From Pseudozobellia thermophila (lineage in GTDB: Bacteria; Bacteroidota; Bacteroidia; Flavobacteriales; Flavobacteriaceae): a stretch of DNA of 64,000 nucleotides. Shown piece after piece: positions 24,844-34,079 of this stretch. The translations under genes and the position numbers were made by a program. The notes below the pieces were generated by a model. That model did not search any database and had not been told where the DNA came from. It worked only from the letters and a program-made list of their open reading frames with translations. Where the stretch lies: the NCBI RefSeq assembly GCF_900141855.1, contig NZ_FQYU01000002.1, forward strand, positions 1-64,000, written 5' to 3'. How positions within the stretch are numbered: the first letter of the stretch is position 1; every line of letters begins with the position of its first letter.

Positions 24844-27435
24844 TTATATTTCCCCGTTCCCCCAAAAATTGAGAATATCCTGGGCTACCTTCCCGTTTTG
24901 GGCCGCATGGGGTACGCTTGCATCGTATTTGGTATAAAGTTTCAACGCTGCCTTTGCATATGCCCTTGATTTTTTATCGTCAATAGAATATTTCAAATAA
25001 AAAACACTCAAATCCAGTTTGGTATCCGCTAGGGGAATTTCATACACCCTTGGATCATATTCGGCCAACTTCCTATTTATGGACAAGGCCTCTTCATAAG
25101 ATTGTTGGGCCTTATCAAATTTATCATTGTCCCGCTGTAGGTTCGCCAAATTGCACAAAATGCCGGCTACATTGGGCAAATAGGACTGTGGATTGGCTTT
25201 TGCAAATTTTCTTGTCATTGCCAAAACTTCTTCATAGGAAAGTTCCGCTTTTCCCAACTCCTTTTTATTCACTTGTAGGTTGGCCAAATTGTTCAAGGTC
25301 ATGGCAACCTGGGGCAAATAGGTCTGTGGATTGATTTCGGCCAATTTCCTCATTATGTACAAGGCCGTTTCAATGGATCGTTCGGCTTGTTCCAACTCCT
25401 TCTTTTTTCTTTGCAAATCGCCTAAATTGTTCAAGATGCCGGCTACATCGGGGAAATAGGTCTGTGGATTGAGTTTGGTCAACTTGCTCATTATAAACAA
25501 GGCAGTTTCGAAGCACTGTTCGGCTTTATTGGGCTCATTCTTCTTCCTGTACAAAAGCGCCATGTTGTTCAAGGTAAGCCCAACATCGGGTAAATAGGCC
25601 TGTGGGTCGATATCGGCTAATTTTTTTGCAATTGCCAAGGCTTCGTTATAGGATTGTTGGGCTTTGTCAAATTCATTCCTAGTGCTGTGCAAAAGTCCCA
25701 TATTGTTCTGTATGACACTTATTTTAGGTAAATAGGTCTGTGGATTGACTTCGGCCAGTTTATTTAACAGTGCCAAGGCTTCGTTATAGGATTGTTCGGC
25801 TTTCCCATGTTCCTTTTTATCACGTTGCAAATTAGCCAAGCTGTTCAGGGTTGTCAAAACTTGGGGTAAATAGACCAGTGAATCGCCTTCGGCCAATTTT
25901 CGTCGTATCACCAAGGCTTCGCCAAAGGATTTTTCCGCTCTCCCATATTCATTTTTATCATGCTGCAAAAGTCCCAAATTGTTCAAGATGGTGGATTTTT
26001 GAAACTCGTTCGAAATGTGGTTCAAGGCTTTTTCATATACCCCTTCGGCCTGTAGTATTTGCCTATGCCTTTGAAGGAAGAATGCGTAGTTAAAGGTCGT
26101 GTTGTAATTTTCGATGAGTCGCATTGCCTTTGCAAATAGCCGATTGGCTTCTTGAAACCACCCTTCCTCTTTAAGCAATACCGTACTTTGTGCCTTAATG
26201 ATCAGTTCATTTGCCAACATTGTCCCCTTCGCTTCATATTCGGCAATATCATGGTCTATGTCCGCCTCATTCAGCACCTCGTTGAGCCTCCGGTATTTAC
26301 CTTCCTTAAATAAGCTTCTGGCATTTTCCAATCTGTCGGAATCTAATTTCGTTGTCCGTTTGAGTTGTTGTGCCAGTTCTATAACATTGCTTACAAACGT
26401 GTTAAGGGTGTTTTCGGTTTTGTTTTTTTTATCACTGTTCAGAAGGAGCTGTCTTTTTAGGTTGGCAAGGTTTTGTAATAATAGCGACTTGGTGTTTTCA
26501 TCCACACTTTCCAATGCGACCTGTACCGCCCATATTTGTGAGTTTATGGAACCTATAGCATCCGAATACTCCTGAATTTTAATAATATACGATTGATATT
26601 CTTCTGAGATGGCAAGCTGTCTCGATGTTATGGAGTGGTTTTCAATCCCTTGCAGAACGATTTGAGCCGTTTTCCCGGGCAGATTCCCAAGGTCTTTTTT
26701 GACCTCTTCGAGCGTAGCGTGTATTTTACGAAGTAAGGGCAATACATCCTTGTACTCCTCAAAAAAAATATAAAGGGTTTGCGACAGTTCGGCAACGCTT
26801 ATGTTAACCTCTCCTATTTCCGTTTGTATGCTATCTAAATACTCGGTCTGGATATAGGTGGATAACTCGGGGGTTTCCTTCAACTCCTGGGTAAAGAAAG
26901 CACAGGTCAATTTATAAAAATCCATGTTCCTCCCCCCATCTTTCCACCCATCCCTAATACAGGTTTTAACCGTTAGTTCTACCCTTCGGCCATGCCCTTC
27001 GAGTTCTTGAATTATGCCCTCCTTAAGGTTGCCAATTAATTCGTCCATTCTATCGGCGGAAGTTTTTTTCTTCGGGAAAAGGATTTCACGATGTGATTCG
27101 TCCAATACGGAGCTTTTTACATATTGATTTTCATTGTCCGTTATATCGATTTGCGCTTTGAGATAGCGCTCGAGCTCTTTTATATTATCCCAGCCGGCAT
27201 TCGATAAGTTGTACCATTTCCTTTGAGGTAAAATATGGTTTACGGCCATTAAGGTGGCTTGTAGGTATGACTTTCTGATCGCCCTTTGAATGTGATGGTT
27301 CGCGGGTTCATCAATGGTGTGCTTGATTCGCTGGTAAAGCTTGTTCGCCCCTTGGCAAAGCCAAAAATCTGTTCGATTCCCCAACCATGAACCCAATAAG
27401 GTCGATACCATCCAAGCCGTTGTCATAGGTTCCAT
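24844..27435 (-). CDS. TPR-repeat protein with long N-terminal domain
   Basis: An 863-residue soluble protein. The second half is tetratricopeptide repeats of the kinesin-light-chain kind. At least six copies have a 48-residue period, with repeated text such as NPQTYLP and LNNLANLQ. The first 430 residues are not recognised; they are helical, with a predicted coiled-coil stretch around 260-380 and a short hydrophobic start (MVSTLLGSWLG). There is no signal peptide or sensor motif that I can name. Uneven conservation among the repeats suggests recent internal duplication. It stands alone on the minus strand, with gene-free DNA on both sides. It probably acts as a protein-binding scaffold. Confidence 0.75.
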   Translation of the reverse strand: MEPMTTAWMVSTLLGSWLGNRTDFWLCQGANKLYQRIKHTIDEPANHHIQRAIRKSYLQATLMAVNHILPQRKWYNLSNAGWDNIKELERYLKAQIDITDNENQYVKSSVLDESHREILFPKKKTSADRMDELIGNLKEGIIQELEGHGRRVELTVKTCIRDGWKDGGRNMDFYKLTCAFFTQELKETPELSTYIQTEYLDSIQTEIGEVNISVAELSQTLYIFFEEYKDVLPLLRKIHATLEEVKKDLGNLPGKTAQIVLQGIENHSITSRQLAISEEYQSYIIKIQEYSDAIGSINSQIWAVQVALESVDENTKSLLLQNLANLKRQLLLNSDKKNKTENTLNTFVSNVIELAQQLKRTTKLDSDRLENARSLFKEGKYRRLNEVLNEADIDHDIAEYEAKGTMLANELIIKAQSTVLLKEEGWFQEANRLFAKAMRLIENYNTTFNYAFFLQRHRQILQAEGVYEKALNHISNEFQKSTILNNLGLLQHDKNEYGRAEKSFGEALVIRRKLAEGDSLVYLPQVLTTLNSLANLQRDKKEHGKAEQSYNEALALLNKLAEVNPQTYLPKISVIQNNMGLLHSTRNEFDKAQQSYNEALAIAKKLADIDPQAYLPDVGLTLNNMALLYRKKNEPNKAEQCFETALFIMSKLTKLNPQTYFPDVAGILNNLGDLQRKKKELEQAERSIETALYIMRKLAEINPQTYLPQVAMTLNNLANLQVNKKELGKAELSYEEVLAMTRKFAKANPQSYLPNVAGILCNLANLQRDNDKFDKAQQSYEEALSINRKLAEYDPRVYEIPLADTKLDLSVFYLKYSIDDKKSRAYAKAALKLYTKYDASVPHAAQNGKVAQDILNFWGNGEI

Positions 27436-27927
27436 TTGTCCGTCTTTTTTTGATAAGCGTTAACTGTGCAGCTAGGACCGTAGGGAAATTTTCGTTTCGG
27501 TCTTCGGGCGTAGACAAAGCTTTGGTTTGCCTTTAAGCAGTATCCATAGGGTTTAGCGACGTCTTAAATATACCCAGAATTTTAAGTTTCATTTTAAGGT
27601 TCGCATTGTTTTTTTGGATTCTCCGCTTGTCCGATTCTTAGGGGTGCAGCGTACTATCCGGTGACAGGTTTCCGTCGAGGGTTTGTAGCACAATCCAATT
27701 CCACATCAATTGCCCTTACCGCCTACCACGGCTTCGCCCGTTAGCACTTTGTCCACAAAAAGCACGCCCGTATCTTGCAAGGCCACATGTCGATGGTCGG
27801 CGTAATGGCTTGTTTGCCCCTTGTAACAAAGGTTACGCCCCAAAAAAAAGTTGGACGATACCTTTGTCTAAAATTTGGTACTTTTTACAAATTCACTCTT
27901 TTTGAACAACACTAAAAAATTTTAAAA
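27436..27927. other. Divergent intergenic stretch
   Basis: No gene is visible in the 490 bases between the TPR gene and the DsrE-like gene. The right end holds the DsrE promoter (27823-27866). The left should hold the promoter of the TPR gene. Confidence 0.5.
27823..27866 (+). promoter_or_regulatory. GTAAC-N4-GTTAC palindrome and -7 element of the DsrE-like gene
   Basis: GTAACAAAGGTTAC (27823-27836) is followed by TACCTTTG (27859-27866), a full match to TAnnTTTG. With a start site about 7 bases on, the palindrome centre lies near -43, where class II activators bind. The SQR gene has the same arrangement. Confidence 0.65.
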
Positions 27928-28368
27928 ATGAAAAAGCTTTTTTTACTCTTTGCCCTATTCGCCTTAAGTTTAACGACTTCGATGTCGGTCAATGCCCAAG
28001 TGCAAAGTGTACAAGAGATAGAAAACTCGATCAAAAACGACGGTAAGTATGCCTTGTTGGTCCAAAATTCCAATCATTTTATGGCATCGGTAATGACAGG
28101 TGAGGAATATAAGAACAAGAGCAAGGCTATTCAATTTGAAATTGTATTGATCGGAAAGGTCGTAAAGGACCTGGCTACCAACAAGGAGTTAGCGCCTTTG
28201 GTCGAAAAAGCCCAAAAACTGGGGATCCGTATTGTAGTCTGTGAATTTGCCATGAATAAATTGGGCGTCAAAAAATCGGACTATCCTTCCTATGTGGAAA
28301 CCACTTCCAATGGATTTACCTATTTCTTCGGCTTGCAGGAAAATGGGTTTAAAACGATAAGCCTATAA
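27928..28368 (+). CDS. Secreted DsrE-family-like sulfur-relay protein
   Basis: A 146-residue protein with a signal peptide ending SMSVNAQ, then a single DsrE/F/H-like alpha/beta domain. FEIVLIGKVVKDLATNK and GIRIVVCEFAMNKLGV are the two family strands, and the Cys in VVCEF (about residue 107) stands where DsrE-like proteins carry the persulfide-accepting cysteine. The location in the periplasm is notable, as the classic DsrE is cytoplasmic. It is monocistronic. The promoter palindrome is shared with the SQR gene 9.5 kb away, which supports a role in handling sulfane sulfur made by SQR. Confidence 0.75.
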   Translation: MKKLFLLFALFALSLTTSMSVNAQVQSVQEIENSIKNDGKYALLVQNSNHFMASVMTGEEYKNKSKAIQFEIVLIGKVVKDLATNKELAPLVEKAQKLGIRIVVCEFAMNKLGVKKSDYPSYVETTSNGFTYFFGLQENGFKTISL

Positions 28369-28468
28369 AACAATGGCTGGGAAAGCGTTTTTAAGTCCCC
28401 TTTCCCACAGGTTCCAAAAACATATAATCTTCCTCTTATCAAAAAAAGAGGTTTTGAACCCCAAATAG

Positions 28469-28495
28469 GCATCGCGATATCCGTGATGCTTTTTT
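28469..28495 (+). terminator. Stem-loop with T-run after the DsrE-like gene
   Basis: GCATC (28469-28473) pairs with GATGC (28485-28489), with further pairing inside, followed by six Ts. Confidence 0.5.
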
Positions 28496-28531
28496 GCTTA
28501 TACCGTTTTGGGAAGAAGGCCTTGAAAAAAA

Positions 28532-28741
28532 TCACTCGTAGCGCAGGGCATCGATGGGATTTAGCCTAGCGGCTTTCCGGCCCGGGAAATAGCCGAAAAC
28601 GATTCCCACCAAAACGGAGAAACCGAAACCTACCAAGATGGAGTTCAATGCCGTGGGAATGTAAAAACCGGTGAGCTTGTAGATGATTTGGTTGCCCGTA
28701 AGGCCCAAAACCCACGGAATTATCCATTTCAGTTTTTTCAT
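28532..28741 (-). pseudogene. Remnant of a MacB/FtsX-type ABC permease (C-terminal end)
   Basis: Sixty-nine residues remain. Residues 28-69 (YIPTALNSILVGFG to LNPIDALRYE) are the last membrane segment and the near-invariant PxRKAARLxPIxALRYE tail of MacB-type permeases, which are normally about 400 residues. The first part (MKKLKWIIPWVLGL) is a second hydrophobic segment that does not look like the family. There is no further homologous text upstream and no ATPase or fusion-protein gene next to it. It is probably what is left after a deletion; a new start codon makes a short two-segment membrane protein possible. Confidence 0.65.
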
Positions 28742-29081
28742 AATTCGTTTATTGATGATTTATTTGGTCCCAAAAAGTAATTCGAATAATTTCAACGCAC
28801 TATGATTTAAGTCAATTCCCGAAAGTGCCCACAGGTATTGCCTCCCTATTGCCCAAGCCGCCCGGGGCCGGTCGGTCGGCCCGATTTTTTGGGTTTGGGT
28901 TTCCATTCCGGAAATTGGTCCCGTAGATTTGCGCCGCCCTGAAAGGGCAAGAGTGTAATCAAATACAGGAAGTAGCGACAAAAACAACAGTATGGAAAGC
29001 AATACCGCCCCGGAACGGCCCTTTCAATTTGGTGTGCCACGGTATTTGTCCGAAAAAACGTTTACAAAAAACCGTAGCGGT
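28742..29081. other. Divergent intergenic stretch
   Basis: About 340 bases between the MacB remnant and the nucleoside hydrolase gene. No feature that I can support is visible. Confidence 0.4.
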
Positions 29082-30023
29082 ATGTTAAAAAAAATACGAA
29101 GGGGCTTACTGCCCTTCATGGTGTTGGCGGCCTTAAATGCCTGCAAGTCCCAGCCAAAACCCGATACCGAAAGAATACCCCTGATCATCGATGCCGATAC
29201 GGCCAATGAGGTCGACGACCTGTTTGCCCTTGTCCGTGCGGTAAACGAACCCAAGTTCGACCTATTGGCGATTACATCGGCACAGTTTCACACCTCGCCC
29301 TACGCAAGCGACAGTACGGTGGCCGAGAGCCAGGAAATCAACGAACACTTGATGGCCTTGTTGGGGCGGACGGACATCCCCCTACCCTTGGGCAGTAACG
29401 CCCCGTTGGAGGCAAGTGACGCTCCCCAAGACTCCGAGGCGGCCCGGTTTATCGTAAAAAAGGCCCACGAACTGGAGGAAGGCCGAAAATTGCAGTTGGT
29501 GATCCTGGGATCCTGTACCAATGTGGCGTCCGCCATCTTAACCGATTCTACCATTGTACCCAAGATGCAGGTGAACTATTTGGGGTTTTGGCACGACCCC
29601 GTGTCCAATCGCTATAATAAAAAGGAGTTCAATTCGGGAAACGACAGTATTGCGGTAAATGTACTCCTGAACCGGCCCGGACTCGATATACGTGTCATGA
29701 CCGCCACCACGAGCCAGCACCTCGTGTTCCATAAAACAAGGGTGGATGCCCATTTAAAGGGAAAGGGCGGTATGGCCGATTACCTGGTGGACCGATGGGA
29801 AAGCTACGAACGGTGGTGGACCCAAAAAGACCCCGAAAAAACCAAATGGACCATGTGGGACGTGGCCCTTATCGAGGCCTTGGTACATCCGGAATGGACA
29901 AGGCAAAAAACCTTTGAGACGCCCAAGGAAAATACGCAGCGGCATATTCAAATCTATACCCATATCGATGTGGACCAGATGGAAAAGGACTTTTGGGCAC
30001 ATATCAACCAGTTTGTGGATTAA
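29082..30023 (+). CDS. Inosine/uridine-preferring nucleoside-hydrolase-family lipoprotein
   Basis: A protein of about 313 residues. The family splits the N-glycosidic bond of nucleosides using a Ca-bound aspartate cluster, visible as IIDADTANEVDDLFAL, and a second Asp within the C-terminal TMWDVALIEALVHP. The start at 29082 (MLKKIRRG) is preferred because it gives a lipoprotein signal with lipobox LNAC, while the longer start at 28992 adds 30 unlikely residues. Outer-membrane or periplasmic lipid anchoring suggests scavenging of nucleosides or a related sugar compound. The catalytic His region is less clear, so the substrate is open. Confidence 0.82.
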   Translation: MLKKIRRGLLPFMVLAALNACKSQPKPDTERIPLIIDADTANEVDDLFALVRAVNEPKFDLLAITSAQFHTSPYASDSTVAESQEINEHLMALLGRTDIPLPLGSNAPLEASDAPQDSEAARFIVKKAHELEEGRKLQLVILGSCTNVASAILTDSTIVPKMQVNYLGFWHDPVSNRYNKKEFNSGNDSIAVNVLLNRPGLDIRVMTATTSQHLVFHKTRVDAHLKGKGGMADYLVDRWESYERWWTQKDPEKTKWTMWDVALIEALVHPEWTRQKTFETPKENTQRHIQIYTHIDVDQMEKDFWAHINQFVD

Positions 30024-30115
30024 CAGGGGGCTGTTTGCCTTTTACATCGTTGTGGATATAGCGGCAGGCCCTCCCGTCGAAAAATAAAACCTCCCTCGGG
30101 GCCTTCCATCCGGCC

Positions 30116-30715
30116 TTAATAATACAACCTAAAATCGAGCAATTTGCACACGTTGTAATGCCTTTGGTGCAGCTCCTCTACCACATCGAACATATTATCG
30201 TCTTCCTTAAAGAGGTTGAAGAAGGCCTTGTCCAAGTTGGCACTGCTTATTCCCTTATAGGCGTTGCCATAGCCGGAAATCGCTTTGGCGTTGGTGATAT
30301 CCAAGAAATATTGCGCTTCATCTTCGTCCAAGTCCAGAATTTTGGCATTGGAGAAGTGCAAGATCTTTCCGCGCAAACGGCCTTCAAAAAGCTCGGCAAT
30401 TTCCTGTAAACTGTAGTAGTAGCCGTTTAGGCAAATGCTATTGGCCTCACCGGCCATGACCAGGTAGATGATTTCGTAATCCTTAAAATTATGGTCGTCC
30501 AAGACCAAGGCGTTTAGGCTATCTTCGAGCCCTTCAATGGTATCGCATGTTTTATAAATGCTGGCTACCCCGTATTTCATGGCCAGTTGCCCCAGGCTTT
30601 CCTGTGTTTCGGTAACCTTGTCCGTTTCTACTTCTTGAACGCCTTCCAAACAATAAATGAAATAATCGGTATCCGTAAATTGTTTTTGGGGCAGCTGACG
30701 TCTTTTCTCTAGCAA
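30116..30715 (-). CDS. Uncharacterised conserved protein, faintly CHAT/caspase-like
   Basis: A 199-residue cytoplasmic protein, full length by its clean ends. The middle part (YEIIYLVMAGEANSICLNGYYYSLQEIAELFEGRL, about residues 93-127) has the strand-loop-strand layout and the L/MxG position of CHAT or caspase-like folds. The His expected before the glycine is Ala here (MAG). A later GKILHFSNAKILDL and AKAISGYG complete a Rossmann-like pattern. I believe this is a small uncharacterised Bacteroidota family (perhaps DUF6642), but I am not certain of the name. No function can be given; if the fold is right, this copy is likely to be inactive. Confidence 0.6.
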   Translation of the reverse strand: MLEKRRQLPQKQFTDTDYFIYCLEGVQEVETDKVTETQESLGQLAMKYGVASIYKTCDTIEGLEDSLNALVLDDHNFKDYEIIYLVMAGEANSICLNGYYYSLQEIAELFEGRLRGKILHFSNAKILDLDEDEAQYFLDITNAKAISGYGNAYKGISSANLDKAFFNLFKEDDNMFDVVEELHQRHYNVCKLLDFRLYY

Positions 30716-31153
30716 GTCTTTGAATTTAAATGGGGTATATGGGATACAAAATTAAGGCAAGTCCACTGTTATTAGGGGCGTTTTTGTATTAATTTATGAG
30801 TTGACCAATGCCTGCCCCCTACTCACGGTGATGGTCATCGGCCTATAAAAGGGGATTATATATAAAAGGAAGGTCTACCCGACCTCCCCTTTTTTAAAAC
30901 GGTATTTGGCAAGTGCCTATACCCTGTATGAAAGGCGATATGCCTTGATTGGTATAACCTGAAATAATCCATTTTTATACGATATAGGCAAGCACCCCAA
31001 ACCAATTACCCAATAAATCCAACTATTCGCTTAACCATACAGGGCGTTCATTGATTCGTTGGATTTCAATGGAAATTTTGCGGTAATCTTGGGTAATATA
31101 TAAACCAAGGCCTAAGGTAAAGAGGCATTGACAACTATTAAAAATTGAAGATC
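30716..31153. other. Divergent intergenic stretch
   Basis: No gene is visible. AGGTC (30871-30875) pairs with GACCT (30881-30885) ahead of a T-run (30890-30895), which could be a weak terminator or attenuator on the + strand. The right end should hold the promoter of the sulfotransferase-like gene. Confidence 0.4.
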
Positions 31154-32443
31154 ATGAAAAAATCAGTACTGAAAATCAAGACAAGCAGTATAGGTGTATG
31201 GCTACTACTCTTTTCATTAACGACCGTGGTCGCCAGTTGTAGCAGTGACGACAACGAAGAGGCACTAGGGGAAACTACGGACGATGATAGCACAAGCGAT
31301 GATGACAATGCAATAGACACCAACTCTTACATTTTAGTGGTCGATACCAGAACCGACGGCGTATTCTTAATAGACCATGATGGGAACGAACTCTTTGAGT
31401 GGGATTTGGATGGGGATGAGTTAGGCGATGAGGCCCAGCTCTTGGACGATGGCAGTTTGCTCTTGTCCTTAAAATCGTCCAATTCGAGCATTTCGTTTGG
31501 AGGCTATGGCGGAACGTTTCGAAAAATAAATGCGGACCAGTCCATTGATTGGGAAGTTAGCTATTCGAGCAACGAGCATAGGGCACATCACGATGTGGAT
31601 TATTTGTCCAACGGCAATATCATATTCCTGGTTTGGGAAAAGGTCACCGCCGACGAGGCCACTGAAATGGGCTTTTCAGGAAACCATGCGATATATCCGG
31701 AAGCTATTGTGGAAATGAATCCCCTTACCGGTGAAATTGCCTGGGAATGGCATGCCAAGGACCATTTTGTTCAAGATTACGACAGTACAAAAGACAATTA
31801 TGGAGTGGTCGTGGACAACCCCAATAAAATAGACGTCAATTATAACAGCAGCCAATCGGATGGCGACCTTATGCATGCCAATGGCATCACCGTTGATGAA
31901 AGCAACGATTTAATTTACGTAACGGTGAACTATTACAGCGAGGTATGGGTCATTGACCACAGTACGACCACCGAGGAAGCGGCCTCAAGCTCTGGGGGCA
32001 ACTATAATTTAGGTGGAGACCTGGTCTACCGTTTTGGAAACCCGGAAACCTATGACAATGTTGGGGAGGTTACCTTGAACCGTGTGCATTATCCCAACCT
32101 TTTGGATACGAACAACATGTTGGTTTTTTCAAACAACAAGTACGACGGCCAGTCGGCGGTTGTGGAGTATGAGCTGAACCTACCCTATGCACTGGTTGCG
32201 GGTCAAGATAACGAACCTTCGGTGGTTTGGGAATTCACGGATACCAGTCTATATAGTCTGACCACCAGTAGTGCCGGCCGAATGGGCAATGGAAATACTT
32301 TAATTGGGGAAGGAACGGCCGGTACCATCTGGGAAGTAAACGAGAGTGGCGAGGTCTTGTGGAAGTATACCAATTACAGTGAACTTTGGAGAACCTATCC
32401 GGTGGAAATCGGCTCTCCGGCCTTGACCGCATTGGGTTTATAG
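31154..32443 (+). CDS. Arylsulfotransferase (ASST)-like lipoprotein
   Basis: About 429 residues, starting at the ATG at 31154 (MKKSVLKI). The lipoprotein signal has lipobox VASC, followed by an Asp-rich linker (TTDDDSTSDDDN). The rest is a beta-propeller of the arylsulfate sulfotransferase type. HHDVDYLSNGNIIFL, WEWHAKDHFVQDYD and DLMHANGITVDES carry His residues at places where ASST enzymes have their active-site His and Arg cluster. ASST moves sulfate between phenols without PAPS; in marine flavobacteria many distant members exist without tested activity. It has its own transcription unit, with a good terminator at 32477-32510. Confidence 0.75.
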   Translation: MKKSVLKIKTSSIGVWLLLFSLTTVVASCSSDDNEEALGETTDDDSTSDDDNAIDTNSYILVVDTRTDGVFLIDHDGNELFEWDLDGDELGDEAQLLDDGSLLLSLKSSNSSISFGGYGGTFRKINADQSIDWEVSYSSNEHRAHHDVDYLSNGNIIFLVWEKVTADEATEMGFSGNHAIYPEAIVEMNPLTGEIAWEWHAKDHFVQDYDSTKDNYGVVVDNPNKIDVNYNSSQSDGDLMHANGITVDESNDLIYVTVNYYSEVWVIDHSTTTEEAASSSGGNYNLGGDLVYRFGNPETYDNVGEVTLNRVHYPNLLDTNNMLVFSNNKYDGQSAVVEYELNLPYALVAGQDNEPSVVWEFTDTSLYSLTTSSAGRMGNGNTLIGEGTAGTIWEVNESGEVLWKYTNYSELWRTYPVEIGSPALTALGL

Positions 32444-32805
32444 TGCAAATCATTTCATAAAACGTGCAAATGGAATAATAGCGAGGGCATGCCTTCGCTA
32501 TTTTTATTCGGTCTATTGGGTTATGGGTCTTATGGGGAAGTCCGTATTTATGGATTGGCATCACATGGAACCAATTGGTACCACCCCCTGGGCGAAATCG
32601 GTATAGAACCTTGGGTCTAGTTTATTTTGTCCTATAATAGCCAATGAAACGGAAAACAAGCCCTCATCCAACCATGGTTTTTTGGGGTTCGCCTTTGAAA
32701 AATCCCTGATTTGGGCTTTTTAAGGATACTTACGTGTCTTTCGTCCAAATTAATTTCTCCTTCCGCAACAATGAAATAGTTTTAAATACCCGAAACCTAA
32801 AAACT
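32444..32805. other. Intergenic stretch with terminator
   Basis: About 360 bases between two + strand genes. It holds the terminator at 32477-32507 and probably the receiver-gene promoter; nothing else can be named. Confidence 0.45.
32477..32507 (+). terminator. Rho-independent terminator of the ASST-like gene
   Basis: AATAGCGA (32477-32484) pairs with TCGCTATT (32495-32502), with the last two Ts part of a TTTTTATT run. Confidence 0.7.
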
Positions 32806-33186
32806 ATGAAACTTGACCTCGTTATTGTGGACGACTCCTCGCTTTGGTTGTCCTTGGCCGAAAACCTGGCCAAAACCCATCCCTTTATAGGCCGTATAAC
32901 CTCTTTTCTTGATTCTTACGATGCCTGGGTATATATACAGGTGGCCAAACCAAAAGCCGTATTGACCGATATTGAAATGCCCGGTATGAACGGGTTTTCC
33001 TTTCTGGAAATGTTCTCGAACCGTATGTCGTTTATATCCAGCTCTACCAAACAAGGTTTTGAAGGTATAGCAAGAGAGCTTGGATGCGCCGATTTTATCA
33101 AAAAGCCCTATACAAAAAGTGAGCTTCACGGTTCAATCGATTTGGTTCGCAATCAATTGGAAGGAAAAATACCCCGTTTGATATGA
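32806..33186 (+). CDS. Stand-alone response-regulator receiver domain
   Basis: About 126 residues, CheY-like. The acid pair is in LVIVDDSS, the phospho-acceptor Asp in VLTDIEMPGMNG, the conserved Thr/Ser position in SFISSSTK and the Lys in FIKKPYTK. There is no output domain, so it signals by protein contact or phosphotransfer. The start MKLDLVIV (32806) is chosen because the residues before it (32734-32805) do not belong to the fold. No histidine kinase lies nearby in this window, so its partner must be elsewhere. Confidence 0.88.
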   Translation: MKLDLVIVDDSSLWLSLAENLAKTHPFIGRITSFLDSYDAWVYIQVAKPKAVLTDIEMPGMNGFSFLEMFSNRMSFISSSTKQGFEGIARELGCADFIKKPYTKSELHGSIDLVRNQLEGKIPRLI

Positions 33187-33299
33187 TCTTATAACCGGTC
33201 GTCTCCAGCACAGTGGCCTGTCCCTGTGCATGGGCGCTTCCCTCCCTATCTGTCTACGAAGTGGGTTCGAGTAAATCTCAATGCTTTGGAGAATGAAGT

Positions 33300-34079
33300 C
33301 TAGAGCACCTGCTCATCGTTTAACCAACGCTGTAAGAGCGTTTCGTTATGGGATATGGGAACAAGGTAAAACGTATCGAATTTTTTAAAGACCCTAGATT
33401 CCTTGAGGGCTTCCATACAAACCGACACGGGAGCCAGATAGTTGGAATGGATGAGGAACAACTCCCCTTCCCTTTTTAAAAGATAGCCTACGTGTCCCTC
33501 ATCAAAACCGATAAAATAGAGTCCCTCTTGGGTCAGCCTATCGATTTCTTCGTGGGCTTCATCAGGGGTATCCTGTTCTACTTTGTCGATGGGCGCACCA
33601 CAGCTGATCATTTTGGCCTCGTCAATGGGTGATTTTTGGGCCAGTTTATAGCGATTGAGGTTTAGGCCCATATCGCGCAAGGTGGTCGATACGAAATAAC
33701 CACAGGCGATCTTTCCTTGCTTGGGTACGGTCGTATGCCCTCCCCAACTCCAGGGCGTACCGTACCAATGGGGAATGATCTTGTCTACCAACTGGTCGGT
33801 AAAGGCGGTTTTTATTGTTTCTAGGGAAACCGTGCCCTGACGAAGCCCTTCCCTTAAACGCAGACGAAGTTGGCCTGCACTCATTTTGGTATGGGTATAC
33901 GAGGCGGTGATACTGTCCGAAGCCGGCCTAGGGGTACCGGGCCTCCCCTTGGTAAAACGTTCTGCTCCTACTTTTGTGGAAGCCGTTTCGACAACCGCGA
34001 CATGGATAGCTTCCCCGTCCGTTTTAGGCGGTACTTCGTTGGTAAGCCCGAAACTAAGAAGTAGGGAAAAAAAGAGCAT
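33300..34079 (-). CDS. Exported NlpC/P60-like (papain-fold) protein
   Basis: A 259-residue protein with a hydrophobic N terminus (MLFFSLLLSFGLT). Cys126 in GKIACGYFVSTTLRDMG opens a helix as the catalytic Cys of NlpC/P60 peptidases does. His196 in EGHVGYLLK and His211 in FLIHSN stand where the His and third residue should be. WYGTPWSWGGH before the Cys is also typical. It may cleave cell-wall peptides or another isopeptide bond. It is on the same strand and 105 bases downstream of a second Cys/His protein (34185-35063), and both are exported. No immunity-like small gene was found between them. Confidence 0.68.
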   Translation of the reverse strand: MLFFSLLLSFGLTNEVPPKTDGEAIHVAVVETASTKVGAERFTKGRPGTPRPASDSITASYTHTKMSAGQLRLRLREGLRQGTVSLETIKTAFTDQLVDKIIPHWYGTPWSWGGHTTVPKQGKIACGYFVSTTLRDMGLNLNRYKLAQKSPIDEAKMISCGAPIDKVEQDTPDEAHEEIDRLTQEGLYFIGFDEGHVGYLLKREGELFLIHSNYLAPVSVCMEALKESRVFKKFDTFYLVPISHNETLLQRWLNDEQVL

